64,000 nt of DNA from Pedobacter frigiditerrae (lineage in GTDB: Bacteria; Bacteroidota; Bacteroidia; Sphingobacteriales; Sphingobacteriaceae): contig NZ_JAVTSS010000001.1 of NCBI RefSeq assembly GCF_032678705.1, forward strand, positions 62,001 to 126,000, written 5' to 3'. This document shows, one piece after another, positions 1-8,299 of the stretch; within the stretch, counting starts at the first letter, position 1, and the number at the start of each line of letters is the position of its first letter. Below the pieces are notes generated by a model, which was given only the letters and a program-made list of their open reading frames with translations, did not search any database and had not been told where the DNA came from. Position numbers and translations under genes: made by a program.

Positions 1-512
1 TATTTCCCAGCTGGAAAAGCATAACACATTGGGTTGGTACCTAATAAACGTTCATTGGCATAAGTAGGGGCAACCAATGGACTAGCATTAGTCATGCTAA
101 TGCCTATCATGTCTTTTTCTACCGCCATTAAAGCATGATAGCCAGCAATACCGAAGTGATTTGAATTTTTTACCGACACCCAACCACTGCCGTACTTCTC
201 TGCTTTTTCAATAGCGACTTTCATAGCAAAAGGAGCAACAACTAATCCTAAACCAGCATCCCCATCTATTGTTGCGGTCGTTGGTGTTTCATGAACTATT
301 CTGATGTTCGGCGTTGCATTGATTCTTTTCTTTTCCCACAAACGAACATAGCCGCTTAAACGAGCCACGCCATGAGAATCAATGCCTCTTAAATCAGATT
401 TTATTAAAACATCAGTTGCTAATTCAGCATGTTCATCGGAACAGCCCATCTTTTTAAAAACAGAATAAGTAAAAGCTCTAAGTTTTTGTTCGGTAAAATT
501 TATAAAGATCAT
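1..512 (-). CDS. Ldh2-type malate/L-lactate dehydrogenase, 3' end missing
   Basis: The start codon is inside the window but the C-terminus runs off position 1, leaving about 170 residues. The readable part has the family's N-terminal helical region, then the features DLRGIDSHGVARL, VKNSNHFGIAGYHA and TNASPLVAPTYANERLLGT, which are hallmarks of the Ldh2 (YlbC/ComC/sulfolactate) NAD(P)-dependent 2-hydroxyacid dehydrogenases. The His of NSNHFG is in the usual substrate-binding position. The substrate (malate, lactate, ureidoglycolate or similar) cannot be chosen from sequence. The start is the first ATG in frame, and no other gene lies close upstream. Confidence 0.8.
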   Translation of the reverse strand, partial: MIFINFTEQKLRAFTYSVFKKMGCSDEHAELATDVLIKSDLRGIDSHGVARLSGYVRLWEKKRINATPNIRIVHETPTTATIDGDAGLGLVVAPFAMKVAIEKAEKYGSGWVSVKNSNHFGIAGYHALMAVEKDMIGISMTNASPLVAPTYANERLLGTNPMCYAFPAGK

Positions 513-613
513 TTTGTTAGATGTGAGTATTGAGATATGAGAAGTGAGATTGGGTGCATATTGCTAGTGGGCTATCTATCTTTCCGACTTTCGGTCTCTC
601 GGACTTTCCGACT

Positions 614-2200
614 TTAAGGCAACAACAAAGTAAAATCACCACCCAAGGGTTGGAAATTTTCAATTAACGTGGAAAGAAAATCTTCTCCATAATTTACATA
701 CATAGGAGCAAGGTTTACTACTCTTTCTTGTAATGTTCCACTCGGGAAAAGCCTGGCTTTTACGTTTTCAATTTGTTCTAAAGAAACCTTGTGCTTTCTT
801 TTTTCTGCCCTGAAAAGTTTTTTCTCAAGGTTAACAAGTAAATGACTGGTTTTGGTTTTTGCCGAATCTGTCGACTTTTCTAAGGTCTTATCTATTTTAA
901 AGGCATTCAATTTAATTTGCTCGAAAATCCCTTGCACGGCTCTCATTTCATCGGCTAAACTCAGATTAGAATCCGTATTTTCTTTAATCCAACGATGTTT
1001 TAATTCCTCAACTGGTAAAAAAGCATCTTCCAGTTTAAAGCCTAATTTATTTAAGTTTTGTGCACTTCTTTTATCAATCAGCAATGCTGAATTACGAAGT
1101 AAAAGCACAGGGAAGTCCACTTCGTAAAAATCGAAATTTGCCTTTAACTGCATCCAATAAGAGACCTCCGCACCACCACCAATGTAAGCGATATTAGGCA
1201 AGATAACTTCTTGGTATAAAGGTCGCATGATTACATTCGGACTAAATCTCTCTGGATGATAATCGATTTCCTTTAGCAATTCTTCTTTTGAAAAACTGAT
1301 GTCTGTATGATTTACGGTAAATAAATCACCCTTTTCAATTATTCTTTCCCGAAGATTATCTATCAAATAAAAGAAATTGATATCCCTTCCATTTACTTGA
1401 GTTTTATAACCTTTTTGCTCTAAAGTTTCGCTGGTTTTTTCAGTTAGCTGTGCGCTGTTTTGCTCAGTAATATCTTGTTTAATGATAGCACTGAATTGGC
1501 TTTTTAATTTGGCATCATCCGCATTGATAATAACCAAGCCATATCTTTCAAATAAGCTGTTTACTAAAACCCTAGTGGCATCTGCTAGATTGTCGTTTTG
1601 CAAATAGGCCTGCTCAACTAGTTTAGCCAGTTTTTTGCCATTTTTGCTTATGCCTAGATAAGCTTTATAAGCCATAACAGCTGCTTCGACAGTTTTAGTG
1701 TTTAACCTACCAGTTGCACCGTTAGTTTGTTGTATCCAACTGATATTTTTTTCATCAACGCTAACATGGTTGATTTCCTCAAAATCATGGTCTTCGGTTG
1801 CCATCCAGTAAATAGGAACAAAATTCTTTTCAGGATAGGCTATTTTTAGCTCAAGGGCTAAATTTATGGTGGTTACAATTTTGTAGATGAAGTATAGAGG
1901 ACCTGTAAATAAATTAAGCTGGTGTCCAGTTGTAATGGTAAACGTGTTTTCATCCGCCAGTAAATTAATATTATAATTTACTGATTTATTAGTTTTGACA
2001 TTTTGATACTGCTGATTTAATACCTCAACTAGTTCGGCTCTATTACCATTAAAATTACGAGCATCAACGGCTTTTTTTAAGCCATCCATATCAGGACGAA
2101 AGCTGTAAAAAGATTTTAGGAATTCCTCATCATTTACATAATCTAAAACAAGTTTAGAGAACGAATGCGTGTCTTGGTAAGCGATGTATTTTGCCTTCAT
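614..2200 (-). CDS. bshC: BshC, bacillithiol biosynthesis cysteine-adding enzyme
   Basis: This 528-residue protein has the full length and character of BshC, the last enzyme of bacillithiol synthesis, which adds cysteine to glucosaminyl-malate. Recognisable family stretches are TTGHQLNLFTGPLYFIYKI near residue 90 and PNIAYIGGGAEVSYWMQLK near residue 335, followed by a long helical region rich in Lys/Glu. It is a cytoplasmic enzyme. bshA and bshB are not in this window, which is common in Bacteroidetes where the three genes are dispersed. It lies 69 bases downstream of rimO on the same strand and could be co-transcribed. Confidence 0.9.
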   Translation of the reverse strand: MKAKYIAYQDTHSFSKLVLDYVNDEEFLKSFYSFRPDMDGLKKAVDARNFNGNRAELVEVLNQQYQNVKTNKSVNYNINLLADENTFTITTGHQLNLFTGPLYFIYKIVTTINLALELKIAYPEKNFVPIYWMATEDHDFEEINHVSVDEKNISWIQQTNGATGRLNTKTVEAAVMAYKAYLGISKNGKKLAKLVEQAYLQNDNLADATRVLVNSLFERYGLVIINADDAKLKSQFSAIIKQDITEQNSAQLTEKTSETLEQKGYKTQVNGRDINFFYLIDNLRERIIEKGDLFTVNHTDISFSKEELLKEIDYHPERFSPNVIMRPLYQEVILPNIAYIGGGAEVSYWMQLKANFDFYEVDFPVLLLRNSALLIDKRSAQNLNKLGFKLEDAFLPVEELKHRWIKENTDSNLSLADEMRAVQGIFEQIKLNAFKIDKTLEKSTDSAKTKTSHLLVNLEKKLFRAEKRKHKVSLEQIENVKARLFPSGTLQERVVNLAPMYVNYGEDFLSTLIENFQPLGGDFTLLLP

Positions 2201-2269
2201 GTAGTTCTAAGCTATTGACAACTTTAAGGCAAATTGCAAAATAAAGTTGTCAAACCTACAGTAGTTCAA

Positions 2270-3601
2270 TTATTTTACAATTTGTCCATACAGGTCGAAA
2301 TCTTCTGCACGGTCTATCTTTACATTCACAAAACTTCCGTTAGCTGCATAACCAGAATTTGCATCAATTAAAACCTCGTTATCTACCTCTGGAGAATCAA
2401 ATTCGGTACGTCCAATAAAGAAATCACCTTCTTTTCTATCAATTAAAACTTTGTAAGTCTTGCCCACTTTTTCTTGATTGATGTCGAAAGAAATACCTTG
2501 CTGTAATTCCATGATAGCATCTACACGAGCTTGTTTAACTTCTTCTGGTACATCATCAACTAACTGATGAGCGTGGGTTTTTTCTTCATGAGAGTAAGTA
2601 AAACAACCTAAACGGTCAAAGCGAGTTGCCTCAACCCAATTGTACATTTCTTCAAAATCTTGCTCTGTTTCACCTGGGTAACCACAAATTAAAGTAGTAC
2701 GCATAGCGATATTTGGAACTTTCGCTCTGATTTCATTTACTATATCTATGGTTTTTTGCTTAGTAATACCACGACGCATAGACTTCAACATGTTATCCGT
2801 AATGTGCTGCAAAGGCATATCTAGATACTTGCAAATGTTTTCACGTTCGTTCATTGCATCTAAAATTTCCATAGGGAAACCAGAAGGATAAGCATATTGT
2901 AGCCTAATCCATTCAATTCCTTTTACATCAGATAGACGGCGTAATAATTCATCTAAGTTACGTTTACCATAAATATCTAAACCATAATAAGTAAGATCTT
3001 GAGCAATTAGAATTAATTCTTTTGTGCCGTTAGCGGCTAAAATTTTCGCTTCATTAACCAACTCATTCATGTCTCTTGAAACGTGTTTACCACGCATTAG
3101 CGGGATAGCACAAAACGAACAAGGACGGTTACAACCTTCTGCAATTTTAAAATAAGCAAAGTGAGATGGAGTAGTTAATAAACGTTCTCCAATTAATTCA
3201 TGTTTATAGTTTGCACCTAAACTGTGCAATATATTTTCTAAATCGTTAGTGCCAAAAAAAGCATCAACGTTAGTGATTTCAGATTCTAATTCTGGCTTGT
3301 AACGCTCAGATAAGCAGCCTGTAACAATTACTTTTCCAATTTTACCATCGTCTTTTAATTGGCTATACTGTAAAATGGTATCAATAGATTCTTGTTTGGC
3401 GTTATCTATAAATCCACATGTATTGATTACAACGATATCATCTTTGCCCATTTTATTGGACTCATGTTCAACCAATAAATTATTGCCACGTAACTGACCC
3501 ATTAACACTTCAGAATCGTAAGTGTTTTTTGAGCAACCTAAAGTTATTACATTGATTTTAGGTTTAGCAACTGGCTTAACAAGTTTGTTTTTAGTAATCA
3601 T
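2270..3601 (-). CDS. rimO: RimO, ribosomal protein S12 methylthiotransferase
   Basis: RimO adds a methylthio group to an aspartate of ribosomal protein uS12. The protein has the N-terminal UPF0004 domain (TLGCSKNTYDSE), the radical-SAM core with its CNRPCSFCAIP cluster motif (CxxxCxxC), and a C-terminal TRAM-like domain. The frame is open 25 codons further upstream, but that extension lies inside ftsY. The ATG giving MITKNKLVKPVAKPKINV is preferred because it sits one base after the ftsY stop and leaves a normal 443-residue protein. The tight spacing indicates an ftsY-rimO operon, which is usual in Bacteroidetes. Confidence 0.93.
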   Translation of the reverse strand: MITKNKLVKPVAKPKINVITLGCSKNTYDSEVLMGQLRGNNLLVEHESNKMGKDDIVVINTCGFIDNAKQESIDTILQYSQLKDDGKIGKVIVTGCLSERYKPELESEITNVDAFFGTNDLENILHSLGANYKHELIGERLLTTPSHFAYFKIAEGCNRPCSFCAIPLMRGKHVSRDMNELVNEAKILAANGTKELILIAQDLTYYGLDIYGKRNLDELLRRLSDVKGIEWIRLQYAYPSGFPMEILDAMNERENICKYLDMPLQHITDNMLKSMRRGITKQKTIDIVNEIRAKVPNIAMRTTLICGYPGETEQDFEEMYNWVEATRFDRLGCFTYSHEEKTHAHQLVDDVPEEVKQARVDAIMELQQGISFDINQEKVGKTYKVLIDRKEGDFFIGRTEFDSPEVDNEVLIDANSGYAANGSFVNVKIDRAEDFDLYGQIVK

Positions 3602-3602
3602 A

Positions 3603-4565
3603 TTAATTGAATAAAGAATTGACGAACTCTTTTTTATCGAACAACTGCAAGTCGCCCATTTTTTCGCCAACACCAATATATTTTACAGGAATTTTAAATT
3701 GATCGGAAATACCAATCACCACACCACCTTTTGCAGTGCCATCTAATTTTGTTATGGCAAGTGCATTTACATCAGTAGCTTCGGTAAATTGTTTACACTG
3801 CTCAAATGCATTTTGGCCAGTTGAACCATCTAAAACTAGCAAAATCTCATGTGGAGCATTTGGGATTACCTTTTGCATCACACTTTTAATTTTGCCCAGC
3901 TCATTCATCAAACCGATTTTGTTGTGTAAACGACCGGCAGTATCAATAATTACTACATCTTCTTTATTGGCAACTGCCGATTGAAGAGTGTCAAAAGCTA
4001 CCGAAGCTGGGTCTGAGCCCATTGCTTGTGCAACAACCCTTACGCCAACACGTTCGCCCCAAAGTTTAATTTGCTCTACGGCTGCCGCTCTAAAAGTATC
4101 TGCTGCGCCAAGTACAACATTTAAACCTTCTGCCTTAAGTTTATGCGCAAGTTTGCCAATGGTGGTTGTTTTACCAACTCCATTAACCCCAACTACCATG
4201 ATAACATAAGGTTTATGGTCGCCGTATTCGAAATTCCTGAAATCGTTACTGTTATTTTCGGCCAATAAAAGCTGAATCTCATCACGCAGTAAATGATTTA
4301 ACTCAGATGTAGATAAGTATTTATCTTTAGCAACACGAGCTTGTATGCGATCTATGATTTTTAATGTAGTGGTCACACCAACATCAGAAGTCACTAATAC
4401 TTCTTCCAGGTTATCTAATACATCATCATCAACTGTAGACTTACCTGCAACAGCTTTTGTGATTTTACTTAAAAAACCTTCTTTAGTTTTTTCTAAACCT
4501 TTATCTAAAGCTTCTTGAGCTTCAGGAGCAGTTTCTTTTTTCTTAAAAAAATCGAATAAACCCAT
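3603..4565 (-). CDS. ftsY: FtsY, signal recognition particle receptor GTPase
   Basis: FtsY docks the SRP-ribosome complex at the inner membrane. The 320 residues comprise a short acidic/basic N-terminal extension, the helical N domain and the G domain with the GxxGxGKT P-loop (VGVNGVGKTTTIGKLA), DTFRAAA, DTAGR and TKLDGTAKGG. The long acidic A domain of enteric FtsY is missing, as in most Bacteroidetes. It follows the rpmB-rpmG-bL38 genes, with a terminator-like hairpin just before its start codon, and is followed directly by rimO. Confidence 0.95.
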   Translation of the reverse strand: MGLFDFFKKKETAPEAQEALDKGLEKTKEGFLSKITKAVAGKSTVDDDVLDNLEEVLVTSDVGVTTTLKIIDRIQARVAKDKYLSTSELNHLLRDEIQLLLAENNSNDFRNFEYGDHKPYVIMVVGVNGVGKTTTIGKLAHKLKAEGLNVVLGAADTFRAAAVEQIKLWGERVGVRVVAQAMGSDPASVAFDTLQSAVANKEDVVIIDTAGRLHNKIGLMNELGKIKSVMQKVIPNAPHEILLVLDGSTGQNAFEQCKQFTEATDVNALAITKLDGTAKGGVVIGISDQFKIPVKYIGVGEKMGDLQLFDKKEFVNSLFN

Positions 4566-4581
4566 AGAATGATAATAAAAT

Positions 4582-4612
4582 AAAAAAGCCCTTCCGTTAA
4601 ATACGGAACGGC
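4582..4612 (-). terminator. Terminator or attenuator between the ribosomal genes and ftsY
   Basis: Read on the minus strand this is a 10-pair stem with one G-G mismatch (GCCGTTCCGT / ACGGAAGGGC), a 5-base loop and six T residues. It stands between the bL38 stop and the ftsY start, ending only 17 bases before the ftsY ATG. It would stop most ribosomal-protein transcripts and let a fraction continue into ftsY-rimO. Confidence 0.7.
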
Positions 4613-4637
4613 TCTTATGCTATACGTTAATTAGCTA

Positions 4638-4799
4638 TTATTTGCTGATACCAGCAATCGCATCTTTAACGTGATCGTTATGTACAATGATTTCTTTGAA
4701 AGAATAAGCACCAGTTTTTGGTGATTTATTCATTGTGATAACTTTTGAATATTCTTTACCTGTACCCGTTTTTAGGGTTGCAACTACTTTCTTAGCCAT
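4638..4799 (-). CDS. DUF4295 small protein, Bacteroidetes ribosomal protein bL38
   Basis: A 53-residue basic protein beginning MAKKVVATLKTGTGKEYSKV and ending AIAGISK. It matches the DUF4295 family, which in Bacteroidetes is encoded directly after bL28 and bL33. From memory, the cryo-EM ribosome structure of Flavobacterium johnsoniae revealed a new large-subunit protein named bL38 that I believe corresponds to this family; this link should be verified. The operon position after rpmB and rpmG fits. It is too short for many gene finders. Confidence 0.85.
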   Translation of the reverse strand: MAKKVVATLKTGTGKEYSKVITMNKSPKTGAYSFKEIIVHNDHVKDAIAGISK

Positions 4800-4883
4800 G
4801 TCTTTTTAAATTTAATGATTGAGTGAGTGGATGTTCGAATGAGTGAATGCAATATTCAATCCTTCAATCAATCTAACCTTCAA

Positions 4884-5066
4884 TTATTTTATCTCTTTAT
4901 GTACGGTTACTTTTTTCAATACCGGATTGAATTTTTTCAATTCCAAACGCTCAGTAGTGTTTTTACGGTTTTTTGTAGAAATGTATCTAGACATACCTGG
5001 CATACCGCTAGTTTTATGTTCTGTACATTCTAGAATAACTTGTACTCTGTTACCTTTTTTTGCCAT
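4884..5066 (-). CDS. rpmG: Ribosomal protein bL33
   Basis: Sixty residues beginning [18 protein letters not shown], with the family pattern [11 protein letters not shown] and a lysine-rich end ([18 protein letters not shown]). It is a large-subunit protein near the E site. Only one Cys is present, so this is the zinc-independent (C-minus) form. Second gene of the rpmB-rpmG-bL38 operon. Confidence 0.96.
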   Translation of the reverse strand: MAKKGNRVQVILECTEHKTSGMPGMSRYISTKNRKNTTERLELKKFNPVLKKVTVHKEIK

Positions 5067-5107
5067 TTTATTATTTTTTTATGCCGATAGAACCGACAAA
5101 ATGTTAT

Positions 5108-5341
5108 TTACAAATATCCTTTTTTCATGAAGCGGTTAAGAGCCTCAGAAATACCAATTTTATTGATGGTTTTAATAGCTGAAGTTGACACTTTTAGTGT
5201 AATCCAAGTATTATCCTCAGGAATATAAAATTTCTGAAGTTGAAGGTTAGGGTAAAATTTACGTTTCGTTTTAACGTTCGAGTGAGAAACATTAAATCCC
5301 GACATCGCCATTTTTCCGGTTAAATCACAAACTCTTGACAT
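5108..5341 (-). CDS. rpmB: Ribosomal protein bL28
   Basis: Seventy-seven residues beginning MSRVCDLTGKMAMSGFNVSH, followed by the conserved SNVKTKRKFYPNLQ and a C-terminal helix. This is the large-subunit protein bL28. It is the first gene of the operon and has a good Bacteroidetes promoter about 50 bases upstream. Confidence 0.97.
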   Translation of the reverse strand: MSRVCDLTGKMAMSGFNVSHSNVKTKRKFYPNLQLQKFYIPEDNTWITLKVSTSAIKTINKIGISEALNRFMKKGYL

Positions 5342-5392
5342 GACTTTATTATTATGTTGATTATTTCGCTACTTAATTTTTTTAAGAGTGTG

Positions 5393-5423
5393 CAAATATC
5401 AGAATTATTTTTGTAAACATCAA
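5393..5423 (-). promoter_or_regulatory. Bacteroidetes-type promoter of the rpmB operon
   Basis: On the minus strand a TTG (-33 element) is followed after 20 bases by GATATTTG. That differs from the Bacteroidetes -7 consensus TAnnTTTG at only one informative base. The predicted start of transcription is near 5386, giving a leader of about 45 bases before the rpmB ATG. Confidence 0.5.
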
Positions 5424-5432
5424 GAGGCGAGG

Positions 5433-5930
5433 TTAATTATTTTTTAATTCTATTGAAATATTCCATTCGCCAGCTTCTGTAAACTCTAAATCAATGCTTT
5501 CTTTTCCGCTATGAAGTTTTAGACGCAATGGAAATTCTGCATCTGTTAGCTTAAACAAGTTTCTTACATTTGTATCTTTACTCATTTTGATATCTGCATA
5601 TTTTCCATTCAAAATATCAATTTTATCAAAAACTGGTACTGAACCATCTTCGGTATATTTTCTATTACTTTGCAATATGTTTCCTTGTATCCCATTAGAA
5701 CTTGGTATTGGTGTAGGAAAGCCAAATTTGATATAAACAATGTTTTCTTTGCTTTTTTTGCTTTTGCTGAAACTAACAGATTCTATGTTTTCACTTTTGG
5801 AAAAAAGAATATAATTTGTTCCTTTTTTTAATGTGTCAGATTGATGAGAGTTAAAATCATTGACATGATTTGCATTTGACTTTAATGAAAAAGTGAGGAG
5901 CGATATCGCTAAAAAGAGGAGACTTCTCAT
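5433..5930 (-). CDS. Secreted protein of unknown function
   Basis: The 165-residue product starts with a clear signal peptide (MRSLLFLAISLLTFSLKSNA), so it is exported. The mature part is polar and probably beta-rich, with no cysteine and no motif I recognise. It stands alone, transcribed away from the acetyl-CoA synthetase gene. No lipobox cysteine is present, so it is more likely periplasmic or secreted than a lipoprotein. Confidence 0.7.
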   Translation of the reverse strand: MRSLLFLAISLLTFSLKSNANHVNDFNSHQSDTLKKGTNYILFSKSENIESVSFSKSKKSKENIVYIKFGFPTPIPSSNGIQGNILQSNRKYTEDGSVPVFDKIDILNGKYADIKMSKDTNVRNLFKLTDAEFPLRLKLHSGKESIDLEFTEAGEWNISIELKNN

Positions 5931-5985
5931 ATATTTTTTTATACATCAAATATAATGCTTAAAAATATCTCATTCTATTTTTTTA

Positions 5986-6012
5986 TTGACAAAAGATATT
6001 TGATATGATTTG
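5986..6012 (+). promoter_or_regulatory. Possible promoter of the acetyl-CoA synthetase gene
   Basis: A TTG lies 15 bases before TATGATTTG, which resembles TAnnTTTG with one extra base. The predicted transcript would carry a leader of about 60 bases. The overlapping GATATTTG at 5995-6002 is an alternative -7 element but has no well-spaced TTG. Confidence 0.35.
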
Positions 6013-6081
6013 AAACCCTTAATCAATTATAATTTTTTAAATTAGCCAACTCCTAAATAATAAAATATATTCTAGCCAAAA

Positions 6082-7977
6082 ATGCAAATAACATCCTTTG
6101 AACAATATCAAGAAGTATACCAACAGAGTGTAAATGAACCAGAACAATTTTGGGGCAGCATAGCTGAAAATTTTGTATGGAAAAAGAAATGGGACAAAGT
6201 TCTTTCTTGGAACTTTACTGAGCCAAATATTAAATGGTATGAAGGTGCCAAGTTAAATATAACAGAGAATTGTTTAGACAGGCATTTATTAACCGATGGC
6301 GATAAACCAGCCATAATTTGGGAACCAAATAATCCTGAGGATGATAGCGTAACACTTACCTACAAAATGTTGCATGAGCAGGTTTGTCGCTTTGCTAATG
6401 TTTTAAAAAGAAATGGAGCTCAAAAAGGCGATCGCATCTGTATATATATGCCAATGGTACCTGAATTAGCTATTGCTGTTTTAGCTTGTGCAAGAATTGG
6501 TGCAGTTCATTCTGTAGTATTTGGAGGTTTTTCAGCAAAATCTATTGCAGACAGAATTAATGATGCTCAATGTAAATTGGTAATTACTGCAGACGGCGCT
6601 TATCGTGGTAACAAACAGATTCCTTTAAAAGATGTAATCGATGATGCGTTAATTGGTTGTCCGACAGTTGAAAAATGTATTGTATTAACCCACGTGCGTA
6701 CACCTGTTTCAATGTTAAAAGGAAGAGATGTATGGTGGGAAGACGAAGTAAAGCATGTAAATAATGTTTGTGAAGCTGAGGAGATGGATGCCGAAGATTT
6801 ATTATTCATTCTATATACTTCTGGTTCTACCGGAAAACCAAAAGGTGTAGTACATACTTGTGGTGGTTATATGGTTTATGCTGGATATACTTTTTCTAAC
6901 GTATTTAACTACCAACCTAATGAAGTATATTTTTGTACAGCTGATATTGGTTGGATAACTGGTCATTCGTACATTGTTTATGGACCGCTTTCTCAAGGAG
7001 CAACCTCTCTAATATTTGAAGGTATTCCTACATTTCCAACTCCATCTAGATTTTGGGATATTGTTGAAAAACATAAAGTAAATACATTATATACAGCTCC
7101 AACTGCTATTCGTTCGTTGATGGGTTTTGGAGACGAGCCCTTAGTTGGAAAAGATTTAAGTTCTATTCGTGTTTTAGGTTCTGTAGGTGAGCCTATAAAT
7201 GAAGAGGCTTGGCACTGGTTTGATGAAAAAATTGGGCATCAAAAAGCGCCGATTGTTGATACATGGTGGCAAACAGAAACCGGAGGTATCATGATTTCTC
7301 CAATTGCAACGGTAACGCCAACTAAACCGAGTTTTGCTACTTTGCCATTACCAGGAATTCAACCGATTTTGGTTGATGAAAATGGAAAGGAGATTGAAGG
7401 AAATGGTGTAAATGGAAATCTATGCATCAAGTTTCCTTGGCCAGGTATGTTGCGTACCACTTATGGCGACCATGAGCGTTGTAAACAAACTTATTTTTCT
7501 ACTTATGAGAACCTGTATTTTACGGGAGATGGGTGTTTGCGTGATGAAGATGGTTATTATAGAATTACTGGTCGTGTAGATGATGTATTAAATGTTTCTG
7601 GGCATAGAATTGGCACAGCCGAAGTAGAAAATGCAATTAATATGCATGCGGGGGTAATTGAAAGTGCAGTTGTTGGTTACCCACATGATGTAAAAGGACA
7701 GGGGATTTATGCTTTTGTAATTTATCCTGATATGCATGGCGATGTAGAGCTAACCAAAAAAGATATTTTACAAACGGTAACTCGTGTAATTGGAGCCATT
7801 GCAAAGCCAGATAAAGTTTTATTCGTATCAGGATTGCCAAAAACAAGGTCGGGAAAAATTATGCGTAGGATACTGCGTAAAATTGCAGAAGGTGAGACCA
7901 CAAATTTGGGAGATATCAGTACATTATTAGACCCAACCGTTGTTCAGCAAATTATTGATAGTACTAAAAATCACTAA
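6082..7977 (+). CDS. acs: Acetyl-CoA synthetase (AMP-forming)
   Basis: This cytoplasmic enzyme converts acetate, ATP and CoA to acetyl-CoA. The 631 residues include the N-terminal ACAS domain, the adenylation core with YTSGSTGKPKGV, TWWQTETGG, the hinge-region YFTGDG and GRVDDVLNVSGHRIGTAEVE, and the C-terminal PKTRSGKIMRR. The lysine of that last motif is catalytic and is the usual site of regulatory acetylation. The conserved Trp in the substrate pocket (TWWQTETGG) fits acetate rather than a longer acid. A monocistronic position with its own leader suggests independent control. Confidence 0.95.
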   Translation: MQITSFEQYQEVYQQSVNEPEQFWGSIAENFVWKKKWDKVLSWNFTEPNIKWYEGAKLNITENCLDRHLLTDGDKPAIIWEPNNPEDDSVTLTYKMLHEQVCRFANVLKRNGAQKGDRICIYMPMVPELAIAVLACARIGAVHSVVFGGFSAKSIADRINDAQCKLVITADGAYRGNKQIPLKDVIDDALIGCPTVEKCIVLTHVRTPVSMLKGRDVWWEDEVKHVNNVCEAEEMDAEDLLFILYTSGSTGKPKGVVHTCGGYMVYAGYTFSNVFNYQPNEVYFCTADIGWITGHSYIVYGPLSQGATSLIFEGIPTFPTPSRFWDIVEKHKVNTLYTAPTAIRSLMGFGDEPLVGKDLSSIRVLGSVGEPINEEAWHWFDEKIGHQKAPIVDTWWQTETGGIMISPIATVTPTKPSFATLPLPGIQPILVDENGKEIEGNGVNGNLCIKFPWPGMLRTTYGDHERCKQTYFSTYENLYFTGDGCLRDEDGYYRITGRVDDVLNVSGHRIGTAEVENAINMHAGVIESAVVGYPHDVKGQGIYAFVIYPDMHGDVELTKKDILQTVTRVIGAIAKPDKVLFVSGLPKTRSGKIMRRILRKIAEGETTNLGDISTLLDPTVVQQIIDSTKNH

Positions 7978-8001
7978 TAAAAAATATAAAACAATACCTT
8001 T

Positions 8002-8054
8002 TGATAGCTGTTATTTTTATAATCAATCATTGTAAAAACAAAAAACAGCTATCA
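8002..8054 (+). promoter_or_regulatory. Inverted repeat covering the csbD start codon
   Basis: TGATAGCTGTT and its exact reverse complement AACAGCTATCA are separated by 31 bases; inside, TTTTTA and TAAAAA can extend the stem. The right arm ends on the A of the CsbD ATG. In RNA the hairpin would hide the translation start; in DNA it could be a split operator. It has no T run, so it is not a terminator for acs. Confidence 0.55.
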
Positions 8055-8239
8055 TGGATAAGTTAGAATTAAAAGGAAAGTGGAATGAAATCAAAGGAAA
8101 AGTTAAACAAGCTTATGCAGAATTAACTGACGATGATTTAAAGCATGAAGAAGGGCAGGACGATGAATTGTTGGGGAAACTTCAGCAGAAAACTGGAAAA
8201 GGGAGAGATGAATTAGTGAAATGGATTAATTCACTTTAA
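8054..8239 (+). CDS. CsbD family stress-response protein
   Basis: Sixty-one residues, highly charged, beginning [20 protein letters not shown] and containing LTDDDL and GKLQQKTGK. This is the typical CsbD pattern of a small helical cytoplasmic protein. The family is induced by general stress in many bacteria but its molecular function is unknown. It is followed by a strong terminator and preceded by the start-codon hairpin, so it appears to be an independently regulated unit. Confidence 0.93.
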   Translation: MDKLELKGKWNEIKGKVKQAYAELTDDDLKHEEGQDDELLGKLQQKTGKGRDELVKWINSL

Positions 8240-8258
8240 AAAAGAATAATAAATTGGA

Positions 8259-8286
8259 GCGACTGCTAATTAGTAGTCGCTTTTTT
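8259..8286 (+). terminator. Rho-independent terminator after csbD
   Basis: GCGACTGCTA and TAGTAGTCGC form a stem around a two-base AT turn (one G-T pair), followed directly by six T residues. It closes the csbD unit just before the GH130 gene. Confidence 0.8.
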
Positions 8287-8299
8287 ATTGAATATAATT

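Noticed and set aside
3602..3676. Extension of rimO into ftsY
   Set aside because: It would overlap the end of ftsY, and the extra residues do not match RimO; the ATG at 3601 is normal.
4827..5130. Plus-strand open frames across rpmG
   Set aside because: They are antisense to a certain ribosomal protein gene and have no recognisable content.
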